A stretch of 40,381 nt of DNA from Deltaproteobacteria bacterium (GTDB lineage: Bacteria; Desulfobacterota; DSM-4660; Desulfatiglandales; B25-G16): positions 1,863,863 to 1,904,243 of the forward strand of contig CP070704.1 in NCBI GenBank assembly GCA_020349945.1, read 5' to 3'. The notes under the pieces are model-generated. The model did no database searches. It saw only the letters and a list, made by a program, of their open reading frames with translations, and was not told the DNA's origin. Position numbers and translations under genes: made by a program. Below are positions 7,886-17,451 of this stretch, in pieces. Position 1 is the first letter of the stretch. Every line of letters starts with the position of its first letter.

Positions 7886-8733
7886 CTATTGCCCTTGAAG
7901 GTAAGGCTTAAGAATTTCCCTCACCCTATCAAGGGCTCCCTGATTTTGCGCTACGAATTCCTGAGCCCTTTTTCCTATCTTCTCTCTCTCGCTTTCGTTA
8001 CCTAAGAGTTCTAACATAACATGAGGTAATTCTGATTCATCAGTAACCATCTTACACCCGCCACCTTTGATCATCAATCGACACATTGTGGCAAAATTGT
8101 GAATATGGGGGCCAAGGAGGAAAGGTATGCCAAAAGATGAGGGCTCTAAGAGATTATGACCTCCTATTGGAGTCAGGCTTCCCCCCGCAAAGGCAACATC
8201 AGCTAGCCCGTAAACCTGGCCTAACTCGCCAAGTGTATTGCGAATGAAGACATTTTGTTCGTGGTCTTCTGCTGGCAATTCACTTTTCCTGACAGCCCTG
8301 AATCCAAGGTCTTTTGCAAGATAGCACCCCATCAAACCTATGGGCCTCTCTCGGGCAGATTATAAGCGAGAGATCAGGAAACGATTTGAGGAGTTGACCA
8401 AATCCGCTCAATATGATCATCTCTTCAGGATGATGGGTGCTTACTGGTAACCATATGCGTCCATCTTTCCGATTTAAGACCCGAAGCTGTCTTAACAGAA
8501 AGGCAAATCTCCCTGGACGGACATCTATTTCTTAAGGCCTCAAGCAAGGGAATGGCAGATAGTAGTTCACCTGCTGAGAGGGCGTGAACCCATAACCTAT
8601 CACCACTTGGGCCTCCAAGATCTGGAAGGTTCAGCACCAGTCCTTCCTTAAGGCGAACCTTCTTTTTTACAATATAAACAGGAAGGGAAAGGATAAGGAC
8701 AATGGTGGCTAACACATGGCAGAGGATAAGCAT
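7886..8733 (-). pseudogene. waaA: Kdo transferase remnant with large internal deletion and frameshifts
   Basis: The N-terminal part from ATG 8733 is readable as a membrane helix, then RLWVHALSAGELLSAIPLLE and ICLSVKTASGLKS, matching the start of WaaA. It then jumps, near 8470 and in another frame, to RIWLPVSTHHPEEMIIL and LSLIICPREAHRFDG, the middle of the C-terminal GT-B domain. Near 8327-8330 (a run of four G on the coding strand) one extra base shifts to the last frame, which gives LGELGQVYGLADVAFAGGSL, TPIGGHNLLEPSSFGIPFL and QNQGALDRV to the TAG at 7886. Compared with normal WaaA proteins of about 420 residues, roughly 140-145 residues are missing at the first junction, including the ETElWPN region. 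Such a gap cannot come from a single-base error. No ribosome-binding site is obvious. Confidence 0.87.
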
Positions 8734-8815
8734 TTTGCAGGTTGCCGGTTTGCCTCGCCCGTCACTCGTTTCCGATCCACGGCCTCCGATTAACGAGCAA
8801 TGATTCGCATCATTC

Positions 8816-11047
8816 TTAAACCCTCACAGGTAACTCGATTATAAACTTCGTGCCCTTTGGCTTATTATCCTCAACCCTTATGAAACCATTATGATCGCTG
8901 ATTATTCTGCTAACAATAGCAAGGCCCAATCCTGTACCAAACTTCTTCGTAGAAAAATATGGTTCAAAAAGATGCTCTTTATCCTCATCAGATATACCAG
9001 TACCGGTATCGGCAACCTCAATCCTGACAATCCTCAATACCTTGTCATAGAAAAGTCTGACACTAATCTTTCCCTTGCTCGGTATGGCAGCAACAGCATT
9101 ATCTAAAAGATTAATCATCACCCTTTTTATCTGTTCTTTATCGAGCTTAAATATCGGAATATCATCTTTGTCGATAAACTTAAATGTTATGTTCTTGTGG
9201 ACATCCTTATACAATAAAATTGCATCCTGAATTATCTGTTTTATATTATCCGGCATCGGATTAGAATCTGGCATGCGGGCAAAGTTAGAAAATTCGTCCA
9301 CTAATACCTTCAACTCTTCGACGTTGTCTATTATTAACCGCGTACATTCGTCAAAAACAGCGCCATCTCCTCTCGCTAAACTTTTACCATACTTTCGCCT
9401 CAGCCTCTGTGCTGAAAGCTGAATTGGGGTCAAGGGGTTCTTTACCTCATGAGCGATACGTCTGGCTACCTCTCTCCATGCAGCCATTCTCTGTGCCTTT
9501 TCTAATTCGGTCAGATCCTCAAATACCGCAACTAATCCAAGATAGTTATCTTGATCATCCCTCAGGACATTCAACGAAACCAGCAGTCTTAAGGAACGCC
9601 CCCGTATTGAGATTTTTATCTCTTTTTGGATAAATCCCTTGTTAAAAAGATTTTTGTCTGCCACAAATCCCCTGATAATTGACCGATATTTAGGGCCTAA
9701 AACATCCCTGTAATTCTTCCCTATTATTTCCTTAGCGGAAATATCAAGCATCTTCTCTGCAGACTTATTTATTGTCGAAATCACCCCTTGAGAATCTGCA
9801 GAGATAACGCCTGCAGCCACACTTTCTAAAACAGTCTCCATATAGAGCCTTCGCTGATCTGACTCCTTATTACTCTTGATCAAATCCCTGGTAACTAAAT
9901 CAAGTTCCCTTTTCCCTTCCTTAAGATCCTTTGTCATCTTGTTGAACGAATCTACAAGAACGCCTATCTCATCCTTTGATTCGAGATCAATACGAAAGCT
10001 GTAATCACCAGATGCAATCCTATTAGTAGCTATGGCCAGTTCCTCTATTGGAACTGTAATCCCTTTTGACAGATAGAAACCGAACCAGACGGCCGAAAAG
10101 ATGACTAAAAGTGTAACAATGGACAGGGTAATCAAATGGCTTAGTTTTATTGGTCTCTTGAGCATCTTTAGTTGTCTATAGCCTTGCAGGCCTTTGGTAA
10201 TAGTCTCCAGCCTATTCAAAACTACTCCTGGGATAAATTTGGCAACAACAATAGCTCCTACCTGGGCCTTTGTCTCGGTCCGAGAAAATATGGGTACAAT
10301 ACCCCTGACTAAATCTCCATGTGAGGATGTTTGAGTATCCGTTATATCAGTCGAAGCTTCGAAACCCTTGCGTAGTACTTCCATGCTCAGATCTTTAAAC
10401 GGTTTTAAATCGACCCTGCTGTCATAAGAGACGGCCCTTGGAAGCAACTTTGATGAAAAGACCTGAATAGCGGCAAGTTTATATTCCTTCCTTTTTTCCT
10501 CTATGAATGCCTGCAATTCATCCGTCTTGGATACCAGCATATACCCTTCATGGGTGATTACAGAACTTAAGGTATTGCCAAAGGCAAGGCCCTCGTCTAC
10601 TATTCTTTTATAGTAGTCCTGACCCACCTCTAAAGACTTTTGAAGAGACTGTTCAACCTGAAGATTAAACCAATGTTCAATAGAGAGAGAAATAAATTGC
10701 ACAGAAACAAAAAAGATGATTATAGTTGGCAAGAGAGAAAGGATGACAAAGGCAAAGACGAGTTTAGCTCTAAGACCGGAGCCCATGACTCTCTTTTTTC
10801 TCTCAAAGACCAGCTTGACCAGATTTCTCATGGTCAAATAGAGGAGAAGAAGCAGTAAAATTACATTGATATTTATTAATGCAAAGATCAAGATGCTGTC
10901 GGCGATCGGTAACTCAAGACCAAGATCCAGAATCTTGGTTCCCAGGTAGGTGAATAAGACAATAGTGGGTATTATAATGCATATAATTAATATTTCTCGT
11001 CTACGCCTCTTTAGGTCTTCATTTTTAACGTCTAAATGTTTTTCCAT
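8816..11047 (-). CDS. NtrY-like membrane sensor histidine kinase
   Basis: This is a 743-residue sensor kinase. Membrane helices lie at about 19-38, 51-72, 95-120 and 304-328, with a periplasmic or extracytoplasmic segment between the last two. Then come a HAMP domain (about 328-380), a PAS domain (about 400-515) and the kinase. The phospho-acceptor is His533 in RRIAHEVKNPLTPIQLSAQR, the wording typical of NtrY. The ATPase boxes NLLDNAVAAI, DTGTGIS and GTGLGLAI are intact. The NtrY family pairs with NtrX-type sigma-54 regulators. No regulator gene follows, since the next gene is the waaA remnant after only 82 bases, so the partner must lie elsewhere or has been lost. It follows the DUF4390 gene by five bases and is probably co-transcribed with it. 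Confidence 0.92.
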   Translation of the reverse strand: MEKHLDVKNEDLKRRRREILIICIIIPTIVLFTYLGTKILDLGLELPIADSILIFALININVILLLLLLYLTMRNLVKLVFERKKRVMGSGLRAKLVFAFVILSLLPTIIIFFVSVQFISLSIEHWFNLQVEQSLQKSLEVGQDYYKRIVDEGLAFGNTLSSVITHEGYMLVSKTDELQAFIEEKRKEYKLAAIQVFSSKLLPRAVSYDSRVDLKPFKDLSMEVLRKGFEASTDITDTQTSSHGDLVRGIVPIFSRTETKAQVGAIVVAKFIPGVVLNRLETITKGLQGYRQLKMLKRPIKLSHLITLSIVTLLVIFSAVWFGFYLSKGITVPIEELAIATNRIASGDYSFRIDLESKDEIGVLVDSFNKMTKDLKEGKRELDLVTRDLIKSNKESDQRRLYMETVLESVAAGVISADSQGVISTINKSAEKMLDISAKEIIGKNYRDVLGPKYRSIIRGFVADKNLFNKGFIQKEIKISIRGRSLRLLVSLNVLRDDQDNYLGLVAVFEDLTELEKAQRMAAWREVARRIAHEVKNPLTPIQLSAQRLRRKYGKSLARGDGAVFDECTRLIIDNVEELKVLVDEFSNFARMPDSNPMPDNIKQIIQDAILLYKDVHKNITFKFIDKDDIPIFKLDKEQIKRVMINLLDNAVAAIPSKGKISVRLFYDKVLRIVRIEVADTGTGISDEDKEHLFEPYFSTKKFGTGLGLAIVSRIISDHNGFIRVEDNKPKGTKFIIELPVRV

Positions 11048-11052
11048 CGGTC

Positions 11053-11622
11053 TTAATACCTAAAAATCACCGAATACCAGTCTGTCTCGAAATCCCATAA
11101 GGATAGAAAAAAGAAAATATAGTTTAAATAAAAAGGCAATTCAATCTTGTCAAGCTCTGCCTTCATTCGTAACTGATAGTGGAGTCCTCTTTTAAGCTTA
11201 TCAAGTCTGGCCACCTTTAAGGCAACTAGGTCCGCCATTAATTCTCTGGCCTCATCAAAATCCTTAGTTTTTACCTTCTTTTTATCCTGTTCTGGCAAAG
11301 AAAGGTTAAATTCATTTTTCAAGCTGTTATACTCTATGGTATGCGTTACCTTAATATCTGCTATCTTACGGTCAAACCATGCATTCCTGACCTCATATAA
11401 CTTGACGATATACGTAAACTTGGTTGAAATCCCGTTCAAGATGGCCCTGTTCATCTCCTCAGTAAAACAACCTCTTACATTAAAGTAGGCAAGTAGATGA
11501 TCACGGGTATTAGTGACAATTATATCTGATAAACGGGCCTCGCTTTTTGCCAAGGAAACTGTAGGAGAGATGCAGAAAAGAAGAAAGATAGCTAAAGCAC
11601 AATAAGAACCCTTTTTTAGCAT
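11053..11622 (-). CDS. DUF4390 family exported protein
   Basis: This is a 189-residue protein with an N-terminal signal peptide (hydrophobic 8-24, cleavage likely after VSLA). It is otherwise made of beta-strand-like segments and an ELMADLVALKVARLDKLKRG helix, ending in a hydrophobic YLNYIFFFLSLWDFETDWY segment. The overall pattern matches DUF4390, which is usually encoded directly before an NtrY-type kinase, as here. The function is unknown; the coupling suggests it may act in the envelope as an accessory to the kinase. The start ATG 11622 gives a clean signal peptide. Confidence 0.8.
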   Translation of the reverse strand: MLKKGSYCALAIFLLFCISPTVSLAKSEARLSDIIVTNTRDHLLAYFNVRGCFTEEMNRAILNGISTKFTYIVKLYEVRNAWFDRKIADIKVTHTIEYNSLKNEFNLSLPEQDKKKVKTKDFDEARELMADLVALKVARLDKLKRGLHYQLRMKAELDKIELPFYLNYIFFFLSLWDFETDWYSVIFRY

Positions 11623-11861
11623 AATAATACAAAAACAAAATTCTATTCTGATACTTTGAAAGGAGAAAGGAGGGTTGCTCCTTGCCAGGTTTCATAAAGG
11701 CTGGCTGCCCTCTCTCCTAGATGAATATAGATCACATATTTTGAAGGATTTTTACAAGCTATCCTATAGCAATATTGTTGGTATCATAGAAAAAAGGAAG
11801 GATGATTGCAAGACCTAATAGGAGAGAGATGTCTACCAAACTCTAGAATGATACAGGATTT

Positions 11862-12791
11862 TCATGCAGAAACTAAATCAAGGGCACCGAAGGATGGTGT
11901 CTTGACCTTTATCTTCCCACACTGTTCTTTACTCTTAAATCGTAACACATCCCAGTAGTCCCCTTGTGCCATAAATTTCCTAAGCAGCTTTTGATTCAAA
12001 GAATGCCCTGATCTTTCCACCACAAAATGTCCAATTACTATCGGGCCGAGGATGGCTAAATCACCTATGAAATCAAGGATCTTATGCCTTACAAACTCGT
12101 CCCTATATCTTAAACCATCCTCATTGAGAACCCTAAATTCATCCATAACAATAGCATTATCCAGTGATCCGCCCTTTGCCAATCCATTATTCTTCAGTGT
12201 CTGAACGTCCCTCAGAAAACCAAATGTCCGTGCCTTGCTAATCTCATGGATGAAAGTAGATCGTGAAAAGGGTATCTCATAGACCTGATCGTTTATTAAC
12301 GGATGATCAAAGTCAATTTTATATGTTATCTTCAACTCATCTGAGGGATAAAGGTAAACAGATCGATTGCCATCCACGACCTTGAGGGGCCTTTTTACAA
12401 GGACAAACCTCTTATTATTATTTTGTATGGTCACTCCGGCATTTCTGAGGAGAAAAACAAAAGGGGCAGAACTTCCATCCATAATAGGAACTTCTTCGCC
12501 GTCAATCTGCACTAAAGCGTTATCTATACCCATACCAAAAAAGGCAGCCATAAGATGCTCTATTGTGGAGATACTATATCCATTAAAACCAATAGTAGTA
12601 GCCATATTCGTCGCAATTACATTATCAAAGGAGGCCTTGACGCTACCATTAGGTGATATATCAACGCGTTCAAAGGTTATACCACTGTTCGGTAATGAAG
12701 GTTTTATGGTGAATTTCACCTTTTTGCCAGAGTGAAGGCCTATTCCTGTACAACTTATCTCCTGTGCCACTGTCCGCTGTCTTAAATCCAT
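11862..12791 (-). CDS. lpxC: UDP-3-O-acyl-N-acetylglucosamine deacetylase
   Basis: This is the zinc deacetylase that commits UDP-GlcNAc to lipid A synthesis. From ATG 12791 it is 309 residues, and the zinc ligands His79 (STIEHLMAAFF), His236 and Asp240 (VRHKILDFIGDL) and the catalytic His263 (ERSGHSLNQ) fall close to the E. coli positions 79, 238, 242 and 265. That start is preferred over the upstream in-frame ATG 12893, because the extra 34 residues are not family-like and AGGAAGG precedes 12791 with correct spacing. The gene is complete. It is divergent from mltA and stands about 240 bases upstream of the DUF4390-kinase-LPS run, so it may have its own transcript. Confidence 0.95.
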   Translation of the reverse strand: MDLRQRTVAQEISCTGIGLHSGKKVKFTIKPSLPNSGITFERVDISPNGSVKASFDNVIATNMATTIGFNGYSISTIEHLMAAFFGMGIDNALVQIDGEEVPIMDGSSAPFVFLLRNAGVTIQNNNKRFVLVKRPLKVVDGNRSVYLYPSDELKITYKIDFDHPLINDQVYEIPFSRSTFIHEISKARTFGFLRDVQTLKNNGLAKGGSLDNAIVMDEFRVLNEDGLRYRDEFVRHKILDFIGDLAILGPIVIGHFVVERSGHSLNQKLLRKFMAQGDYWDVLRFKSKEQCGKIKVKTPSFGALDLVSA

Positions 12792-12925
12792 ATTACCTTC
12801 CTGGATAATAAATTCATAGGAACACGATAAATTCTTTAGAAAGACATATATCGTGACAGCAAATAATATGCCATCGACTAAAAAGCTTTTCAAAAAGGGT
12901 AATTCAAATACGTAACTAGTTGTAA

Positions 12926-12954
12926 TTAATAAGGATTATTAAAATTAAAGACAA
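12926..12954 (-). promoter_or_regulatory. candidate lpxC promoter
   Basis: On the minus strand TTGTCT (12954-12949) and TATTAA (12931-12926) are separated by 17 bases, each a four-of-six match to sigma-70 consensus. The predicted transcript would carry a leader of about 130 bases before ATG 12791. The palindrome at 12983-13002 lies just upstream of the -35 box. Confidence 0.35.
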
Positions 12955-12982
12955 CCTCAGGATCTGTTTCCTTATCTCACTA

Positions 12983-13002
12983 ATGTGTTAAATCTAACAC
13001 AT
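12983..13002. promoter_or_regulatory. perfect 8-bp palindrome, possible operator between lpxC and mltA
   Basis: ATGTGTTAAATCTAACACAT consists of two exact 8-bp inverted arms around AATC. It lies in the divergent region about 80 bases before mltA and about 190 bases before lpxC. The size and symmetry suit a dimeric regulator site (TGTGTTA-N4-TAACACA). It is not followed by a T-run, so a terminator is unlikely. No regulator gene in the window can be tied to it. Confidence 0.45.
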
Positions 13003-13079
13003 CTCTTGTGTCTGGTTAATACAATCTTAAATGCTTTTTTGCTTGTATTCGGACAAGATTTAAATCTAATATTGAGATT

Positions 13080-14282
13080 ATGTTTCAGGTTTACCGCTGT
13101 GTTTCAGCACTAATAATCTTCCTTATAATTGGTGGCTGCTATCCCTTGGTCAAAAAAGAGGTCAAGGAGCCAGCCGAGGCCCTTAAAAGGGTAAGGTATT
13201 TTTGGCCAAAATTCTATGACGACATGGACAAAGACTCCCTTGAACTGGCGATAGAAAGGGATCTTGAATACCTGAACCGGCTGGAGGACCATAGAGTCTT
13301 CACCTATGGGCCTGATAAATTTACCGTTGAACATATCCGGGACTCTTTAAGAACCTTTTCACAAATTATTAAGCAAAATTCCGATATTAAGAAATTCAAT
13401 CGAGAGTTACGAAAGAAATTTTTCTTATACAAGGCAGCTGGCTGGCGTGGAGATAAAAAGGCCCTTTTTACTGGATACTTTGAGCCAATCATCAATGGAA
13501 ATCTTGAGCCTGATTCTATACATCTATATCCGATCTACAAAAGACCAGATGACCTACTCAGGATTGATTTGGGACTCTTCCGCCCTAAATTCCATGGGGA
13601 GTACATTACGGCCAGAGTAGATGGTCAGAGGCTTATTCCCTACTATACAAGGAGGGATATAGCAGAGGGAAAGGTTTTAGAAGGGCAAGGGTTGGAGATC
13701 GCCTGGTTAAAGGATCCCCTGGACATAGCCATATTACAGATTCAGGGTTCAGGTATCATAAAACTACCAAGTGGAGACACGATCAGGGTTGGCTATAGTG
13801 CCTCAAATGGACATCCCTATAAGAGTATTGGGAGGTATATGATAGATAAGGGATACATTACGGCCGATGATTTATCCCTTCAGACCATCAGGTCTTATCT
13901 TGACGACTACCCGGATATCAAAGAGGAGATATTGAATTATAATCCATCTTACGTCTTTTTTCGATCACTTGAGAACGGACCATTTGGCAATATTGGTGTT
14001 CCTTTGACACCTGGACGGTCTCTGGCCCTTGATGATAGGTTGTTTCCAAAAGGCGCCTTGGTGTTCATTTGCTGCCAAAAACCTACTATTGAAAAAGATG
14101 GCAAAATAGCTGAATGGACCCCTTTTTGCCGGTTTCTCTTGAATCAGGATACTGGAGGGGCTATAAAGGGCGCAGGGCGGGCAGACATCTTTTGGGGCAG
14201 CGACCCCTATGCAGAAGTAGCTGCGGGTCACCTTAAGCATGAAGGAGAGCTTTATTTTTTAGTGAAAAAACCGGATTTCTAA
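13080..14282 (+). CDS. mltA: membrane-bound lytic murein transglycosylase A, lipoprotein
   Basis: This is a 400-residue peptidoglycan-cleaving enzyme that forms 1,6-anhydro-muramyl ends. The N-terminus is hydrophobic and ends in LIIGGC at Cys19, a lipobox, so it should be anchored as a lipoprotein. The MltA domain is seen in TGYFEPIINGNLE, PYYTRRDI, AWLKDPLDIAILQIQGSG and GYSASNGHPYKSIGRYM. The C-terminal 3D domain holds QDTGGAIKGAGRADIFWG, with the conserved aspartates, the first of which is the likely catalytic acid. The length is typical. The ribosome-binding site before ATG 13080 is poor. It is divergent from lpxC and convergent with glyS. Confidence 0.93.
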   Translation: MFQVYRCVSALIIFLIIGGCYPLVKKEVKEPAEALKRVRYFWPKFYDDMDKDSLELAIERDLEYLNRLEDHRVFTYGPDKFTVEHIRDSLRTFSQIIKQNSDIKKFNRELRKKFFLYKAAGWRGDKKALFTGYFEPIINGNLEPDSIHLYPIYKRPDDLLRIDLGLFRPKFHGEYITARVDGQRLIPYYTRRDIAEGKVLEGQGLEIAWLKDPLDIAILQIQGSGIIKLPSGDTIRVGYSASNGHPYKSIGRYMIDKGYITADDLSLQTIRSYLDDYPDIKEEILNYNPSYVFFRSLENGPFGNIGVPLTPGRSLALDDRLFPKGALVFICCQKPTIEKDGKIAEWTPFCRFLLNQDTGGAIKGAGRADIFWGSDPYAEVAAGHLKHEGELYFLVKKPDF

Positions 14283-14306
14283 CAAAACTTTTTATCTAGC
14301 CCTGAC

Positions 14307-14329
14307 AAACCTAACCCAAAAGGTTTTTC
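14307..14329 (+). terminator. weak terminator-like hairpin after mltA
   Basis: AAACCT (14307-14312) and AGGTTT (14321-14326) pair around an eight-base loop and run into a short T stretch. The stem is short and AT-rich. It sits between the convergent mltA and glyS genes, where a terminator would be expected. Confidence 0.3.
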
Positions 14330-14342
14330 TGAAACTAAAACG

Positions 14343-16418
14343 CTACACAGCAAATCTAGAAAAATCAGCTACCTGAAGAAAAAACCGATGAAGCCCCGTT
14401 AACATTCCAAGTCGGTTTTCCCTGATCCTCTTATCTTCTGTCATGACCATTACTTGAGAGAAGAATTCATTAATAGGCCCACTTAGTATAGCCATCAAAT
14501 TCAAGGCCTCAAGGTAATTTTCTCTGTCTATCTCCTTCTTTGTCTTATCTTTTACTGATTGGAATGTCTTCCATAAATTTTCTTCGCTCTTATTCTCAAA
14601 GTAATCAGGATTCACCCTCTTAGCGCCCTCAAAGCCTCTTACTATGTTCATGATCCGTTTTGAGGCTATAGCTAAGCCCTCAAAATCTTTAGAAAGGTCT
14701 CGAAACCTCCTGAGTGCTGCAATTCTTTCCTCTATCTGATTCAAGAAATGAAAATCGCCTGTAATCACCGAATCGATCAAATCCTGAGGGATACCTTCAG
14801 ATAACAACATATTCCTAAAGCGCTCCTCTATAAAATTGATAACTTTATCTACAACCTCTTTTACGTGAAATGAAATGCTCTCATTCAGGATGGACCCTGA
14901 TTTACTGACAAAATCCGGCAGGGAAATAGTAATTTTCTTATCCCTAATAACCCTGATAATACCCAGAGCCTTTCGCCTGAGGGCATAGGGATCCGCCGTT
15001 CCGGTAGGCTCGAGGCCCATTGCAAAACACCCCACAATAGTATCCATCCTATCAGCTAGGCCCACAATCGACCCAATAAGAGTATGGGGAAGCCTGCTAT
15101 CTGCCTGAGCAGGTAGATAATGATCTGAGATAGCAAGACAGACATCTTCCGGATGTCCATCAAGCCTCGCATATATCTCACCCATTGTACCCTGGAGGGA
15201 TGGGAACTCGGTGACCATCTCAGTTACCAGATCACATTTACACAGCTGTGCTGCAAGCCTGACTTCATTTAGCTCCTCTGGCGCTATCTGTCTTGCTAGG
15301 TATTCGGCCAATTTGGTAAAACGTTGTATCTTGGCAAAAGAGGTCCCTAACTCTGCCTGATAGATAACTGTTTTCAAATCCTCAAGTCTATCCTCAAGGG
15401 GCCTTTTCCTGTCCTCTTTGAAAAAGAAATCTGCATCAGCCAATCTAGCCAGTAGGACTCTTTCGTGCCCTTTTCGAACAACAGATTCATCCCTTGCAAT
15501 CGTATCGTTCACAGCAACAAAATTCGGCATTAACCGTCCCTCTTGGTCACGAATGGAAAAATATCTCTGGTGCTCTTTCATGGCTGTTATGAGCACGGCA
15601 TCAGGGAGATTAAGGAACACCTCATCAAAGCCACCGCAAACAGCAGATGGGAACTCCACCATATTAGCTACTGTGGACAACAATTCGGGGTCTCTCACGG
15701 CTCTTCCTGATACTGCCTTAGCTGCGGTAATGACAGCTTTCTCAACTTCCCCTTCCCTCTCTCTTTGATCAACGATCACATAACTCTCCCTCATTTTTCG
15801 TAGATAATCTTGAAAATCATCTATTTCCATGATCTGAGGTGCCATGAACCTGTGGCCTCTGGTCTTGTGACCGCTCCTGGCACCAGCCACCTCAAAAGTG
15901 ATAATCTCACCATTAAAGAGTGCTAGTACCCAGTGGATGGGTCGAACAAAAGAAAACGCTTCACTTCCCCAGCGCATTGACTTGGGCCAAGGAATATTCG
16001 CAATCAACTCGGGTAAAATCTCTGATAGAAGATCTATTGTACGTCTTCCGGGCATTCTACGTTTAACATAGGCGTAGTCTCCTTTTGGTGTTTCTAGTAC
16101 CTGTAGCTCATTAACAGATACCCCCTGCCGTTTAGCGAAACCAAAAGCCGCGTTTGTGGGATTTCCTTGTTCATCAAAGGCAATTTTTTTCGGAGGCCCT
16201 GTCATCTCCTGGACTGTATCCTCCTGTTTATCGGCAAGTGCCCTACCAACCAAAACCAGTCTCCTCGGAGTTCCATAAGTACGAAGACCTCCTTCTATCT
16301 GGATTCGGTTATCTCTTAGATACAACTCTGCCAGTCGTCTGAGCTCTTTTAACCCGTTTCCAAGATAGTTTGAGGGGATCTCTTCCGTGCCTATTTCCAA
16401 AAGCAGTTCACCAGCCAT
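14343..16418 (-). CDS. glyS: glycyl-tRNA synthetase beta subunit
   Basis: This is a 691-residue beta subunit of the bacterial alpha2/beta2 glycyl-tRNA synthetase, which binds tRNA-Gly. It opens with the conserved LLLEIGTEEIPSNYL and contains YGTPRRLVL, SFVRPIHWVLAL, GHKTRGHRF, LPDAVLITAMKEHQRYF and FVAVND, in the order found in the family. The C-terminal half is helical with an HD-like and an anticodon-binding region, including SIVGLADRMDTIVGCFAMG and PTGTADPYALRRKALGI. The length agrees with other members (about 690). It starts 21 bases after the glyQ stop, and the pair forms an operon. Confidence 0.97.
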   Translation of the reverse strand: MAGELLLEIGTEEIPSNYLGNGLKELRRLAELYLRDNRIQIEGGLRTYGTPRRLVLVGRALADKQEDTVQEMTGPPKKIAFDEQGNPTNAAFGFAKRQGVSVNELQVLETPKGDYAYVKRRMPGRRTIDLLSEILPELIANIPWPKSMRWGSEAFSFVRPIHWVLALFNGEIITFEVAGARSGHKTRGHRFMAPQIMEIDDFQDYLRKMRESYVIVDQREREGEVEKAVITAAKAVSGRAVRDPELLSTVANMVEFPSAVCGGFDEVFLNLPDAVLITAMKEHQRYFSIRDQEGRLMPNFVAVNDTIARDESVVRKGHERVLLARLADADFFFKEDRKRPLEDRLEDLKTVIYQAELGTSFAKIQRFTKLAEYLARQIAPEELNEVRLAAQLCKCDLVTEMVTEFPSLQGTMGEIYARLDGHPEDVCLAISDHYLPAQADSRLPHTLIGSIVGLADRMDTIVGCFAMGLEPTGTADPYALRRKALGIIRVIRDKKITISLPDFVSKSGSILNESISFHVKEVVDKVINFIEERFRNMLLSEGIPQDLIDSVITGDFHFLNQIEERIAALRRFRDLSKDFEGLAIASKRIMNIVRGFEGAKRVNPDYFENKSEENLWKTFQSVKDKTKKEIDRENYLEALNLMAILSGPINEFFSQVMVMTEDKRIRENRLGMLTGLHRFFLQVADFSRFAV

Positions 16419-16439
16419 GTCAGTATCGCTTCTTATTGC

Positions 16440-17315
16440 TCATCTATTACCACTCAATAGAGGGTAGCCCATTTCCTCCCTTTGGGCCAGATAATTTTTG
16501 CCAACCAGCCGAGCCAGATTTCTGATGCGATCAACGTATTTTGTCCTTTCCGTAACGCTGATGGCGCCTCTCGCTTCAAGGATATTAAAGATGTGGGAAC
16601 ATTTGAGGCAGTAATCATATGCCGGCAGGACAATCCCCTTTTCGCTTATTCTTAGGGATTCTTGCTCACACATATCAAACATCTTTAGAAGTAACTCTAC
16701 ATCTGCGATTTCAAAACAATAGACAGAGTTTTCCCATTCCCCCTTTTTATGGACATCTCCGTAAGTAATCTTTTCGTTCCATAACAGATCATAAACACTC
16801 TCTTTCTCCTGTAAATACATGGCTATCCTTTCCAGGCCGTAGGTTATTTCCACAGAGATCGGGTCCAACCTGATGCTGCCTGCCTGCTGAAAATAGGTAA
16901 ACTGGGTAATTTCCATGCCATCCAGCCACACCTCCCACCCAAGGCCTGATGCGCCAAGGGTTGGCGATTCCCAGTCATCCTCTACAAAGCGGATATCGTG
17001 ATCCAGGGGATCGATCCCCAGGACCTTTAAACTTTCCAGATAAATCTCCTGAATATCAATGGGGGAAGGTTTTATGATCACCTGATACTGGTAATAGTGC
17101 CCCAGACGGTTAGGATTCTCTCCGTATCTGCCGTCAGTGGGACGCCTGGAAGGCTCTACATAAGCAACAGACCAGGGCTCAGGACCTAAAGCCCTGAGAA
17201 GTGTAGCCGGGTGAAAGGTCCCTGCCCCAACCTCCAGATCATAAGGCTGCTGGATCAGACATCCTCTGCCTGCCCAGAACCTTTCCAAAGCAACAATCAA
17301 TTCCTGAAATGTCAT
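16440..17315 (-). CDS. glyQ: glycyl-tRNA synthetase alpha subunit
   Basis: This is a 291-residue catalytic subunit that activates glycine and charges tRNA-Gly together with GlyS. The N-terminus [19 protein letters not shown] is followed by LIQQPYD and [19 protein letters not shown], class II synthetase sequences of this family. [20 protein letters not shown] and [19 protein letters not shown] complete the active site. ATG 17315 is chosen over the TTG at 17327 because GGGAG stands six bases before it and family members begin with MTFQ. The gene is complete. Confidence 0.97.
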   Translation of the reverse strand: MTFQELIVALERFWAGRGCLIQQPYDLEVGAGTFHPATLLRALGPEPWSVAYVEPSRRPTDGRYGENPNRLGHYYQYQVIIKPSPIDIQEIYLESLKVLGIDPLDHDIRFVEDDWESPTLGASGLGWEVWLDGMEITQFTYFQQAGSIRLDPISVEITYGLERIAMYLQEKESVYDLLWNEKITYGDVHKKGEWENSVYCFEIADVELLLKMFDMCEQESLRISEKGIVLPAYDYCLKCSHIFNILEARGAISVTERTKYVDRIRNLARLVGKNYLAQREEMGYPLLSGNR

Positions 17316-17451
17316 AGAGACTCCCAATTAAAGTGCTCATAGAATACCGAAAAGTTCAGCGAAAAATACCACTTGCCCTAAAAGATGTCAACAAAGGAGC
17401 CACCCCTAAAAATCTTTATACCCAAAAGGACAGATTTTCAGCGGACCGGAT

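Noticed and set aside
17316..17451. Glycine riboswitch or T-box before glyQ
   Set aside because: No aptamer core, and no T-box sequence, was seen in the short space upstream.
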